Source of the DNA: Clostridiales bacterium
Lineage (GTDB): Bacteria; Bacillota; Clostridia; Christensenellales; Borkfalkiaceae
Assembly (NCBI GenBank): GCA_015055805.1
Contig: SVHN01000007.1
Span: forward strand, 28,221-92,220
Length of the DNA: 64,000 nucleotides
Direction: 5' to 3'
Position 1 is the first letter of the stretch; each line of letters begins with the position of its first letter. Below are positions 57,089 through 64,000 of this stretch, piece after piece. The translations under genes and the position numbers were made by a program. The notes under the pieces are model-generated. The model did no database searches and was not told where the DNA came from. It was given only the letters and a program-made list of their open reading frames with translations.

Positions 57089-58251
57089 TGAAAAATATTC
57101 TTACGCTCAATACCATAAGCCCTGTAATTAACGACGTTTTTGATTCTACTTACAACGTTGCTAGCGATGCTGAAAATCCCGTTGGAATAATGCTACGTTC
57201 TTTTAAAATGCACGATTACGCGCTTGATGAAAATACTCTCGCCGTTGCAAGAGCAGGCGCAGGTACTAACAATATCCCCGTTGCTGACTATGCCGAAAAA
57301 GGCGTTGTTGTTTTCAACACCCCTGGCGCAAACGCAAACGCTGTAAAAGAACTCGTAATTGCAGCACTTCTTATAGGTGCTAGAAACATTATTAATGCTA
57401 ATGATTGGGTTAAAACGCTTAAAGGGCAAGGTGACGAAGTTGGTAAACTCGTTGAAAAAGGCAAATCTAACTTTGCTGGTCATGAGATTAAAGGCAAGAA
57501 AATCGGTGTTATCGGGCTTGGCGCAATCGGCGCATTAGTTGCTAACTCAGCCTTGGATCTCGGCATGCAGGTTTACGGATACGATCCTTTCTTATCTGTT
57601 ACTGCCGCACTCCGTTTGTCTTCCGATGTTAAAATCGTTAAAGACCTTAACGATATCGCTAAAAACTGTGACTTTATTACTATTCATATCCCCTATATTC
57701 CCGATCAAAATAAAGGTCTTATCAACGCAGGACTTATTAGAAAAATGAAAGACGGCGTCGTTCTTATCAACTGTGCTCGTGGTGAAATAGTTAATAATGA
57801 AGACGTAATAAAAGCAACTGAAAACGGAAAAGTTGCTAAATATATCTGCGACTTCCCAGCCGACGAACTTATCGGTGCTAAAAACGTTATTTGTATACCA
57901 CACCTTGGCGCATCTACCGAAGAGGCTGAAGAAAACTGCGCTATTATGGCTGCAAAACAACTCATTGATTACATCGAAAACGGTAACGTCGTAAACAGCG
58001 TAAACTACCCCACTTGCTCAATGCCAAGAACTACCGAAAACAGACTTGTTATTTTACATAAGAATACTCATAATATTCTTGCTCAAATTACAGGCACTGT
58101 TGGCAACGAAGGAATTAACATATCAAATCTTACCAACCAAAGCAAAGGCGATTTCGCAGTAACGATTTTAGACGTTGACAACAAAGTTTCTGACCAAGCA
58201 ATCAACCACATTGCACAAGTTGAAAATATTATAAAAGTAAGAGCATTATAA
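57088..58251 (+). CDS. serA: D-3-phosphoglycerate dehydrogenase with ACT domain
   Basis: 387-residue 2-hydroxyacid dehydrogenase. NAD loop GVIGLGAIGALVANSALDLG near 152, NCARGEIVN near 225 with the catalytic Arg, and IPHLGASTEEAEENCA near 270 with the His. The C-terminal ACT domain (NILAQITGTVGNEGINISN...) suggests feedback by serine, as in other short SerA proteins. First step of serine synthesis, co-transcribed with serC. Confidence 0.95.
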   Translation: MKNILTLNTISPVINDVFDSTYNVASDAENPVGIMLRSFKMHDYALDENTLAVARAGAGTNNIPVADYAEKGVVVFNTPGANANAVKELVIAALLIGARNIINANDWVKTLKGQGDEVGKLVEKGKSNFAGHEIKGKKIGVIGLGAIGALVANSALDLGMQVYGYDPFLSVTAALRLSSDVKIVKDLNDIAKNCDFITIHIPYIPDQNKGLINAGLIRKMKDGVVLINCARGEIVNNEDVIKATENGKVAKYICDFPADELIGAKNVICIPHLGASTEEAEENCAIMAAKQLIDYIENGNVVNSVNYPTCSMPRTTENRLVILHKNTHNILAQITGTVGNEGINISNLTNQSKGDFAVTILDVDNKVSDQAINHIAQVENIIKVRAL

Positions 58252-58265
58252 TCAATACATACGAT

Positions 58266-58307
58266 AAAAAAGTAATCGACAGAAAAATTTCTGTCGATTA
58301 CTTTTTT
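58266..58307 (+). terminator. Terminator of serCA
   Basis: AAAAAGTAATCGACAGAAA stem matched by TTTCTGTCGATTACTTTTT, 15 or more base pairs with T6 tail, 15 bases after the serA stop. Confidence 0.93.
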
Positions 58308-58321
58308 ATCTGTGATTTTAT

Positions 58322-58350
58322 TTGCTTTTCTAAAAAAATTTGTGTATAAT
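58322..58350 (+). promoter_or_regulatory. Promoter upstream of tRNA-Ser
   Basis: TTGCTT (58322-58327), 17-base spacer, TATAAT (58345-58350). It drives the interval holding the half tRNA and the intact tRNA-Ser. Confidence 0.65.
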
Positions 58351-58403
58351 GTTACAGTAATTTGTAATTAGAGTTTTACGATTTTTACTTTAAGAAAAAT
58401 TAT

Positions 58404-58430
58404 GGAAAGATATCGAAGTGCTCATAACGA
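58404..58430 (+). pseudogene. Degenerate 5' fragment of a serine tRNA
   Basis: Bases 58404-58430 repeat the acceptor and D-arm of the downstream tRNA-Ser with one change in the D loop, then diverge at the anticodon stem. No matching T-arm or 3' acceptor half follows; instead a GC-richer stretch with GCGGTTGTAAACCGC extends to about 58500. It is not a working tRNA. Confidence 0.6.
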
Positions 58431-58531
58431 ACCTGTAACTCGGGCGCAGCCCTACGGAGCGAAAGCGGAGTAGCCTTTGCGGTTGTAAACCGCATTTCAT
58501 TCTTTTTATAAAACAACTTAATATTTTATAT

Positions 58532-58622
58532 GGAAAGATATCGAAGTGGTCATAACGAGCCGCACTCGAAATGCGGTTGTCGGGTTTCCGGCACATGGGT
58601 TCGAATCCCATTCTTTCCGCCA
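58532..58622 (+). tRNA. tRNA-Ser(CGA)
   Basis: 91 bases with 7-base-pair acceptor stem GGAAAGA/TCTTTCC, discriminator G and encoded CCA. Anticodon stem CCGCA/TGCGG with loop CTCGAAA gives anticodon CGA (reads UCG). A long variable arm TTGTCGGGTTTCCGGCAC is as expected for serine. T arm ATGGG-TTCGAAT-CCCAT is intact. The integrase gene follows, so its 3' half is the likely attachment site. Confidence 0.97.
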
Positions 58623-58686
58623 AAAACACAATATATTGTAGTTTTAAATTTTATTTAGACACAACATATTGTGTTTTATTTTTGCA
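58623..58686 (+). terminator. Hairpin/terminator at tRNA-integrase junction
   Basis: AAAACACAATATATTGT pairs with ACAACATATTGTGTTTT (17 pairs, one G-U), then TTTTATTTTT. It could end tRNA transcription; the palindromic arms just inside the island may also be integrase sites. Confidence 0.6.
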
Positions 58687-58739
58687 AAAAATCGACTTTT
58701 AGGGGAAAATTTGGGGAAAAATTCGAACCATTTTTCTTA

Positions 58740-59918
58740 CTAATAATTTAATTTTTTTGCTTGTTTTTGTTGATGTTCCATAGAAAAGTGCGTATAAACG
58801 CTTGCTGTTATGTTACCCAAAGAATGCCCCGTCCATATCGCTACCAGTTCGTTATCAATTCCGCATTCCCTTGCCCTACTAGTAAAAGTATGTCTTAAAT
58901 CTTTAAGCGTGTTATTCGGACAATAATTTTTAAATTCTAATCTTAACTGTTCAAGACTAGCCTTTTCTTTTATCGGTCTATCTAACGTACTTGAGTACTT
59001 TGGGAATATCGGCACAGTTCTATATTTTTCTTTTTGATAGCTCTTTAATTTACTATTTTTAATAACCAAGACGTTCTTTTCAACGTCTTCAGCAATTTCA
59101 AACACTTCACTTGGTCGAACGCCAGAATATAGCATTTTTAGAAAATAGTTTTCATACTTACTACCTTTTATCTGTGAAATAAAGACTTTCTCTTGCTCAG
59201 GCGTAAACGCTTCTCCATTCTTTCTTTCATGCTTTGGTATGTACACAGCTTTTATTGGATTTCGTTCTATTACGCCATTAGCCACAGCATAATCAAATAT
59301 GTTGTTCAGTAGCATTTTAACATCTTCACACGCCCTTGGTGTTTTCTTGTTCACCTTGTCTAAATGAGTTTGTATAAAGTATGGCTTTATGTCGTTAAGG
59401 TACATTTTCCCGTAGACTGGTAAAATATAATTTTCATAATTAATCCTATAAGAATTGAACGTACTAGGCTTTACCCTGTTTTTCTTTATCTTGTAAATAT
59501 ACTCATCTGCAAAAGACTTAAATACCACATATTTATTCACGCTAAACTTCTCACTCTCTGCTTTTGATAGCACCGTAAAATTATAGTTAGCTTTTATTTG
59601 CCCTTCAAACGTTGATAACCACGCAAATGCTTTTTGTTTTGCTTTCTCGAAGTCTTTACTTGAAAAACTCATATTGTATCCGTATTTGCGAAACCTTATT
59701 TCATAATACTTTCCATCTTTTATTCTTATTTGAAAATCTTTTAATCTCGGCATCTGTTTTATCTCCTTTTTAGTAAATTCAACTTTGTCCTTGATTTTAG
59801 ATTTTCGCTCTCCCTCTCCGCTTCTTGGCGGATTTGTTTTTAACTGTTTTATTAATACCGTTAAATTTTTTATTTGTTCTAATAATAAATCTTCTTTACT
59901 TAATTCCTTATAATCCAA
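58740..59918 (-). CDS. int: Tyrosine-family site-specific integrase
   Basis: 392 residues. N-terminal arm-binding region, SAM-like core domain (FADEYIYKIKKNRVKPSTFNSY near 136-158), and catalytic domain with R268 (SGVRPSE), R342 (LKDLRHTF), H365 (WTGHSLG) and nucleophile Y375 (SVYTHF). The usual His three residues before the second Arg is Lys339, a common variant in Clostridial integrases. It reads toward tRNA-Ser, which fits integration there. The start is TTG at 59918, with AAGGAG unusually close, so it is uncertain. Confidence 0.92.
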   Translation of the reverse strand: MDYKELSKEDLLLEQIKNLTVLIKQLKTNPPRSGEGERKSKIKDKVEFTKKEIKQMPRLKDFQIRIKDGKYYEIRFRKYGYNMSFSSKDFEKAKQKAFAWLSTFEGQIKANYNFTVLSKAESEKFSVNKYVVFKSFADEYIYKIKKNRVKPSTFNSYRINYENYILPVYGKMYLNDIKPYFIQTHLDKVNKKTPRACEDVKMLLNNIFDYAVANGVIERNPIKAVYIPKHERKNGEAFTPEQEKVFISQIKGSKYENYFLKMLYSGVRPSEVFEIAEDVEKNVLVIKNSKLKSYQKEKYRTVPIFPKYSSTLDRPIKEKASLEQLRLEFKNYCPNNTLKDLRHTFTSRARECGIDNELVAIWTGHSLGNITASVYTHFSMEHQQKQAKKLNY

Positions 59919-59996
59919 ATCTCCTTATTTTTTATCGTGTGGACGAATAATCGTTTGAACGTGTTTTTACACAACCACCCTGCCCCTATTTTTATT

Positions 59997-60057
59997 TCCG
60001 TAAGTGGAGGGGCTCGGCTCGTCTTATTCTTCTGGCTTGTCGGCACCATCTTACGGA
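59997..60057. other. Inverted repeat just after tnpV-like gene
   Basis: TCCGTAAG (59997-60004) and CTTACGGA (60050-60057) form a perfect eight-base stem around a 45-base GC-richer loop, starting just past the tnpV stop. There is no T tail, so a terminator is unlikely; a structured RNA or recombination site is possible. Confidence 0.4.
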
Positions 60058-60058
60058 G

Positions 60059-60424
60059 TTAATCTACGTACACTATTTCGTTTAATATTTCTTCTTCTAT
60101 TATTCTTTGCTTTTCAGTTTCAACTTGCAAGTCGTGTACGTACTCGCCAGTCTTACTGAACTTTGGGCTATTTGATAATTTCTCATACATCTTCATATAT
60201 AGCCTATCCGCTTGCTTGTCCACGTTATGTAAATATTCCGGCAGACTTCCTGCCAGTGCCCAATACTTTCCTACGTTATGTTCTTTTAAGTATTCAAGCG
60301 CCAAATTTCCATACTTACCATAAACGTGTTTTACTGGTTTAACAATCTTTTGGTATTCTATTATTTCCTCAACCGTTAACCCTTCATTCGCTTTGACTTT
60401 TTTTAATAGTTCTCTTTTGTTCAT
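60059..60424 (-). CDS. TnpV-like transposon-encoded protein
   Basis: 121-residue acidic/basic helical protein. KYGNLALEYLKEHNVGKYWALAGSLPEYLHNVDKQADRLYMKM resembles TnpV of Clostridial Tn4451-type elements, and the C-terminus EEILNEIVYVD matches the REIVY ending of that family. Its function is unknown, and it usually travels with resolvase-type elements, here with a tyrosine integrase. Start at the ATG at 60424 with GGAGG upstream; TTGACT-18-TATTGT is a plausible promoter. Confidence 0.75.
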   Translation of the reverse strand: MNKRELLKKVKANEGLTVEEIIEYQKIVKPVKHVYGKYGNLALEYLKEHNVGKYWALAGSLPEYLHNVDKQADRLYMKMYEKLSNSPKFSKTGEYVHDLQVETEKQRIIEEEILNEIVYVD

Positions 60425-60506
60425 AGCTAACCTCCATTTTTGTATTAACACGAACAATACCAAAATTACACATCTAAAGTCAAGCGTTTTTATAAAATTT
60501 TTTTCG

Positions 60507-60521
60507 CCTATTTTATGCGAC
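60507..60521 (+). repeat. 15-base direct repeat, left copy
   Basis: CCTATTTTATGCGAC, identical to 62148-62162, flanking the IS30-type region. Confidence 0.75.
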
Positions 60522-62147
60522 TCGAATGTAAGAGTAAAATCCACACTTTTTCAAAAATCAGGCAAAACAGGCAAAATAGTGGATGTTTGTAATGCAAACT
60601 TCCTAGACGGTTGCCTTCAATCCCAAAAAAGGCGCAAAACTACCAAAGATAGCCCGTTTTTGTAAGACTAACTTCGACTACCTCTTTTTCTTGTAAAATT
60701 AACTTCCACTACTTTTGTCCCCAAGTTGCCCTTTTTTCTCTAGTTTTTCAATAAATTTGGCGTCAAATTTATCTCGTTTGGTGCTATTTCATCTATATCT
60801 AACAAGTCTAAAATCTCTTGTCCATAGACCGTCTTAAATAGAGTATATGGGCTTAAGTCATTAAACTTCTTGCGCCTATACGAGTTAATGTGACTCATCA
60901 TCAAATTCACTTGCTCTTGCGTTAATTTTTCAAAAGTCTTTCCCTTTGGCAATATTCTTCTTATGAACTCATGGTTTACTTCTATGCTTCCTTTTTGGTC
61001 CGAACGATTAATATCACAGTAAAATACTCTTGTTCGTATTTCTCCCCAACAATTAGTTTCTATTCGTAAAGGATTTGAAAACTCTGTTCCATTATCCGTC
61101 AGTATTACTGGAAATAGTCGCTTAAAGTTTTCTTCGCCTAGTTTTTCATAAAGTAGGTTAAATACACTTACCACCGATAGTGACGTGTTGTTATCCCTTA
61201 AATACGCCAACATAAATCCGCATTGAACAAACAATAACGTAAGTAATACTTTTCCCGTCTTACCACCTTTTACAGTATCCATTTGTACTGTTGGAACGTC
61301 ATTTTCTTGTATGTATGCTAAATAGTCTTGGTAGGTTCTATTTTCTCTACAGCGAGTATCTATTTTATGTTCTACTGGACGTTTTCTAGCCTTGTAACGG
61401 ACCTTTCTCACCAAGTCAATATTCTTTAGTTCAAATACACTATTTTCTATATAGTTATATATTGTTTTCTCACATACTGGAATCTCGTCTTTGTACACGG
61501 AACAAACGTGATGTATTGACTGTCCACATATTATGGGTGTTGTAATGAGCCTTTCTAAATTCACTGTTTCTTCTTCTGATAACAATATTCCTTTACGGCT
61601 ATCTGACATCTTGGATCGATATTGGCTATGTGCTTGTTCTGCGTAGTAATATTTCTTCCTGTGTATGCAAGTAGACTTCTTTGGGCAGCCATTACAACAA
61701 TATGGAGCCTTTAGTAATCTCTCGCATACTTTTTCTTCAAATTCTTTACAATACAGAAAACACTTACCACACTCTTTACACCAAAATTTGAAGCATGGCC
61801 TTGGATTGCATAGATTCTGTATTTTGCAAGTATCTACTTTACTACAAGGATTGTACTTACGTCCACCTCGTCCTGTTTCTCTTATCACCAAATGTCTTTT
61901 AATTTCTTTTGCAATTGTTGTTACATCTCTCTTCAACTCCTTTGCAATCTTTCTTATACTTTTGTTTTGGTTTAATGAAGATTGTATAGTAATCCGTTCT
62001 GTCAAAGTCAAATGCTTATGTTTTTTTAAGTTCATCTTCCACCTTAACAACTTGGGACTTTACTATTATCTCATATTTTATTTGAAAGACTAACTTCTAC
62101 TAGTGGATTTTCTACTACCTATGTGGATTTTTCTTTTTCAATTAACC
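60522..62147. mobile_element. IS30-type insertion, tentative limits
   Basis: Region between the two copies of the 15-base repeat. Inside these lie AAAATCCACA (60536-60545) and its exact reverse complement (62122-62131). A second inverted pair, GTCCCCAAGTTG near 60717 and CAACTTGGGAC at 62048-62058, brackets the transposase gene more closely. AACTTCnACTA occurs at about 60672, 60701 and 62091, and CAGGCAAAA is in tandem at 60559-60576. IS30 elements normally make 2-3 base duplications, so the true ends are uncertain. Confidence 0.5.
60740..62035 (-). CDS. IS30-family transposase with zinc-finger-like insert
   Basis: 431 residues. N-terminal helix-turn-helix of IS30 type (HLTLTERITIQSSLNQNKSIRKIAKELKRDVTTIAKEIKRH), then a Cys-rich block (at least 15 Cys between about 60 and 130), then the DDE core: VQMDTVKGG, PVILTDNGTEFSNP and the Glu of KGSIEVNHEFIRRILPKG. 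The N-terminus and core agree with IS30. Start at the ATG at 62035 with AAGGTGG upstream. No frameshift or stop is seen, so it may be active. Confidence 0.9.
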   Translation of the reverse strand: MNLKKHKHLTLTERITIQSSLNQNKSIRKIAKELKRDVTTIAKEIKRHLVIRETGRGGRKYNPCSKVDTCKIQNLCNPRPCFKFWCKECGKCFLYCKEFEEKVCERLLKAPYCCNGCPKKSTCIHRKKYYYAEQAHSQYRSKMSDSRKGILLSEEETVNLERLITTPIICGQSIHHVCSVYKDEIPVCEKTIYNYIENSVFELKNIDLVRKVRYKARKRPVEHKIDTRCRENRTYQDYLAYIQENDVPTVQMDTVKGGKTGKVLLTLLFVQCGFMLAYLRDNNTSLSVVSVFNLLYEKLGEENFKRLFPVILTDNGTEFSNPLRIETNCWGEIRTRVFYCDINRSDQKGSIEVNHEFIRRILPKGKTFEKLTQEQVNLMMSHINSYRRKKFNDLSPYTLFKTVYGQEILDLLDIDEIAPNEINLTPNLLKN

Positions 62148-62162
62148 CCTATTTTATGCGAC
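62148..62162 (+). repeat. 15-base direct repeat, right copy
   Basis: CCTATTTTATGCGAC, identical to 60507-60521. Confidence 0.75.
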
Positions 62163-62190
62163 AAAAAAAGTGGGTTTCCCACTTCTTTTA
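62163..62190 (-). terminator. Terminator of RHH-like gene
   Basis: AAGTGGG-AAA-CCCACTT perfect stem with a T7 tail on the minus strand, about 100 bases after the small gene. Confidence 0.8.
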
Positions 62191-62288
62191 TTTTCTCAAA
62201 AGTGCCATTTGTTGCACTTTTCTTATCCTGCCTACTTAAAATCAAAAATTCGCAACAAAATTTACTATGCTTTTAGATAGTTTCGTTT

Positions 62289-62507
62289 TTATTTTTCTTT
62301 CTTAAATTCTTGCATTAATGCTTGATATCCCAGCCTTATCAAGTCTACTTTGCGTATTCTTTTACTCTTTAAAAAAGACGTTATCTCTTCATACTCTTTT
62401 ACAGGAAGACGTGTATTAAATTGCCTTGTTGCCATATCCCGCTCTTCCTTATGCACTATTTCATACTTTTGTCTTGCCCTTTGCTTTGCCGTCATCTGCT
62501 TTTCCAT
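62289..62507 (-). CDS. Small probable ribbon-helix-helix protein
   Basis: 72 residues. A basic N-terminus is followed by RQFNTRLPVKEYEEITSFLKSKRIRKVDLIRLGYQALMQEF, which has the beta strand plus two-helix pattern of MetJ/Arc-type DNA-binding proteins. Such proteins act as repressors, antitoxins or relaxosome helpers on mobile elements; no toxin gene is adjacent, so the role is open. It has GGAGA before the ATG. Confidence 0.6.
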   Translation of the reverse strand: MEKQMTAKQRARQKYEIVHKEERDMATRQFNTRLPVKEYEEITSFLKSKRIRKVDLIRLGYQALMQEFKKEK

Positions 62508-62605
62508 TTGACCATCTCCTAATTTCTTAGTTCATATATTATATCGTGATATCACGGCATTGTCAAGTGTTTTAAGAAAAAAATTTTAAATTTTTAAAAA
62601 TTGTA

Positions 62606-62638
62606 CGAAAAAGCCGATGATAGATATATCACCGACTT
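62606..62638 (-). terminator. Terminator after KTR protein gene
   Basis: AAGTCGGTGATA-TATC-TATCATCGGCTT stem (12 pairs with two G-U), then five T on the minus strand. Confidence 0.8.
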
Positions 62639-62703
62639 TTAACCGTCTTTAGACTTTCTAATCCCTATGATGGTCAATCATTCTGTTTAGTTAAATTAAT
62701 TTG

Positions 62704-62871
62704 TCAATTTCCTTTTATTACTTTAACGATAAAATTTTCTACCTCAACTGTAAACTCTTTTTTACAATGATGACAAAACAATAGAAAATCTTTCATTGTA
62801 GTAGTTTGCTTTATCTTTACTCTTGTTTTGCCACCACACTCTGGGCAGATAATCCATTTTGTTTCTTCCAT
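62704..62871 (-). CDS. Cysteine-rich KTR domain protein
   Basis: 55 residues: MEETKWIICPECGGKTRVKI, then KQTTTMKDFLLFCHHCKKEF and a short hydrophobic tail. Two CxxC pairs around GGKTR match the Cys_rich_KTR family found in conjugative and integrative elements of Firmicutes; function unknown, probably zinc-binding. It starts five bases after the manA stop with no clear ribosome site, so it may be translated by coupling from manA. Confidence 0.85.
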   Translation of the reverse strand: MEETKWIICPECGGKTRVKIKQTTTMKDFLLFCHHCKKEFTVEVENFIVKVIKGN

Positions 62872-62876
62872 TGTAA

Positions 62877-63950
62877 TTAATCTTGTTTACTCGGTAAACA
62901 CTCAATTAAGGTTGCGCTCGTTTCGGTTGACACGGTAAATTTATTTTCTGCTATAAACGGCAAATAGAAGTAATCACCTTTCTTTATTTCTTTTCTGTAA
63001 TTCTCTCCCGTTATTACTGCGTTTCCATCAAGACAGATATATACACTTGGTGCAAAATCCATTACAAAACTTCCACCGTTTTTAATAGTATGACGGTTTT
63101 CGCCAAAGCACGGCGTATCGTCATAACTTATCATTACTTCTTTTTTGTAAGTTGGCGTGTCTATTTCAACCTTTGGCGTTACTTTTGCATAAGCCTTTGC
63201 GCTATCACCATATATATCGTAGTTTATTGCGTTAAGCGCGGTATCTTTATCTAGACCGATATATTCTTCTTCATAAGATATATGATAATCGTTACACCAT
63301 CTTTCCGGTTGAATAGTAAAGTCGGTGGGTTCTTGCACTTCAACAATAGTACAGCCTGCGCCTATTGCGTGAATAAGCCCTGCTTTAATAAGCCATATAT
63401 CACCTACGTTTACGTCTACACCTGCTAAAAGGTTACCCATTATATCCTTTTCCGTCTCACTTCTTTCTTCAAGTTCCGATAGTTGCTCTTTAGTGATTTT
63501 ATCCTTAAACCCAAAGTAAAGTTTTGCGTTAGGGCGTTTTGCAACTACTAACCACGCTTCGGTTTTACCGTAGTCACTATTAAAGTGTTTTCTTGAAAAT
63601 TCTTTGGTTGGGTGCACTTGGAACGGAAGTCTTACTGCGCTATCTAAAAACTTTACCAAACAGTCGTACTTTCTATTGCCTAAGAGTTCGTCTTTATAAT
63701 CGTTTAGCAAGTCATCAAAGAATATATCCGTATCCTTAATTTTAGATACGCCGTCACGTTCGCCGAAGTATTTGGGGTTTATTGCTTTTACTTTACTTGC
63801 TATCCACTCTTCGGGGAACATATTATCCGTGCCGTCGTCAAAACCGTCGTTAAAAAGTTCTTTATACGGCATACCGCCTTTGTATATTCTATACACCCTA
63901 TTTCTTTCAAAAAAGATAGGTTCTTTTACAAGTTGCTTTATATCTTTCAT
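62877..63950 (-). CDS. manA: Class I mannose-6-phosphate isomerase
   Basis: Cupin-fold zinc isomerase converting mannose 6-phosphate and fructose 6-phosphate. The metal and substrate residues are in LPFQVHPTKEF (Gln, His) near 110, KTEAWLVV (Glu) near 130, and AGLIHAIGAG (His) near 190, in the order of the type I catalytic subunit. 357 residues. AGGAG lies ten bases before the ATG. It overlaps the upstream gene by four bases (ATGA), so it belongs to a sugar-use operon that continues outside the window. Confidence 0.9.
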   Translation of the reverse strand: MKDIKQLVKEPIFFERNRVYRIYKGGMPYKELFNDGFDDGTDNMFPEEWIASKVKAINPKYFGERDGVSKIKDTDIFFDDLLNDYKDELLGNRKYDCLVKFLDSAVRLPFQVHPTKEFSRKHFNSDYGKTEAWLVVAKRPNAKLYFGFKDKITKEQLSELEERSETEKDIMGNLLAGVDVNVGDIWLIKAGLIHAIGAGCTIVEVQEPTDFTIQPERWCNDYHISYEEEYIGLDKDTALNAINYDIYGDSAKAYAKVTPKVEIDTPTYKKEVMISYDDTPCFGENRHTIKNGGSFVMDFAPSVYICLDGNAVITGENYRKEIKKGDYFYLPFIAENKFTVSTETSATLIECLPSKQD

Positions 63951-64000
63951 AGTTTTACCGCTCCTAAAAACTGCGTGGTGTCTGCTCCCGCTTTGTTTGC
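63947..64000 (-). CDS. C-terminal end of an upstream gene (cut by window edge)
   Basis: Minus-strand codons encode ANKAGADTTQFLGAVKL and then a stop that overlaps the manA start as ATGA. The reading is open to the window edge. Only 17 residues are visible; the GAV-type ending is faintly like ROK sugar kinases, which would suit manA, but this is too short to name. Confidence 0.5.
   Translation of the reverse strand, partial: ANKAGADTTQFLGAVKL

Larger units (their letters stand above)
58623..62871. mobile_element. Integrated element remnant at tRNA-Ser
   Basis: From the end of tRNA-Ser to the region before manA: tyrosine integrase, TnpV-like protein, IS30-family transposase, small RHH-like protein and Cys-rich KTR protein, all on the minus strand. 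GGGGAAAA repeats follow the tRNA (near 58700-58720), typical of attachment regions. No relaxase, replication or cargo genes and no repeat of the tRNA 3' end were found, so the right end is unclear and the element may be decayed. Confidence 0.6.

Noticed and set aside
58390..58629. 79-codon reading frame on the minus strand with a GFEPM motif
   Set aside because: It is antisense to the intact tRNA-Ser and the degenerate tRNA copy; such frames are a known artefact of tRNA genes.
60541..60600. Tandem CAGGCAAAA copies as a CRISPR or iteron array
   Set aside because: Only two nine-base units occur, with no spacers and no cas or rep gene nearby.
62289..62871. Toxin-antitoxin pair made of the RHH-like and KTR proteins
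   Set aside because: They are nearly 200 bases apart with a terminator between them, and neither looks like a toxin.

Overview
The window is a 64 kb piece of an AT-rich Gram-positive chromosome, most likely an anaerobic, spore-related member of the Clostridia. The reasons are visible in the genes: a meso-diaminopimelate-type MurE (DNPR motif), sporulation genes spmA, spmB and a ytxC-like gene beside thrS, a Thr T-box leader, an [FeFe] hydrogenase with NuoE/NuoF-like partners, NfnAB, and many low-GC Firmicute gene neighbourhoods (rpmB-asp23-fakA-recG, metG-tatD-rsmA, trmR-U32). I did not assign a species.

Layout. 1-0.1 kb: 5' end of murI. 0.2-0.7 kb: rpsT, encoding S20 with a long acidic/basic tail. 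0.8-11.2 kb: a minus-strand division and cell-wall operon murE-mraY-murD-ftsW-murA-ftsQ-ftsA-ftsZ followed by lgt; murF, murG, murC, ftsL and ftsI are not in it. 11.3-14.7 kb: YitT, a HAD phosphatase, MgtC and a PlsC-like acyltransferase. 14.8-21.2 kb: a redox operon nfnA-nfnB-hydC-hydB-hydA that should connect NADH, NADPH, ferredoxin and H2. 21.4-23.8 kb: an amino-acid ABC importer whose binding protein has its two lobes in circularly permuted order. 23.9-26.2 kb: a small amidase, DegV/FakB and a membrane-bound XRE regulator. 26.2-36.5 kb: housekeeping genes recG, fakA, asp23, rpmB, cysK, a phosphoesterase, rdgB, rsmA, tatD and metG. 36.7-40.8 kb: spmAB behind a sigma-E-like promoter, thrS with a T-box, and ytxC.

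40.8-55.8 kb holds metal and ion handling (a Ca-type P-ATPase, a two-component system convergent with a copper-type P-ATPase, and feoA-feoB with a small Cys-rich partner, divergent from a TetR gene across three identical palindromes), then a tRNA wobble-modification pair (U32/TrhP-like and TrmR-like) and RNase J. 55.9-58.3 kb is serC-serA. 58.4-62.9 kb is an accessory island at tRNA-Ser(CGA): a degenerate half tRNA, the intact tRNA, a tyrosine integrase, a TnpV-like gene, an IS30-family transposase enclosed by short direct and inverted repeats, a small probable RHH protein and a 55-residue Cys-rich KTR protein. The window ends with a class I mannose-6-phosphate isomerase and the last codons of another gene.

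The most unusual observation is the apparently natural circular permutation of the solute-binding protein at 22.9-23.8 kb, in an operon whose ATPase also carries a lysine-rich insertion. Other points worth checking are the set of promoters placed so that the start codon lies at or within a few bases of the predicted transcription start (leaderless mRNAs), the triple TGAAA-N4-TTTCA operator between feoA and tetR, an FtsA that ends before the usual membrane helix, and a copper-type ATPase with DKTAT in place of DKTGT. All functions are inferred from sequence motifs and context; no database search or folding program was run.
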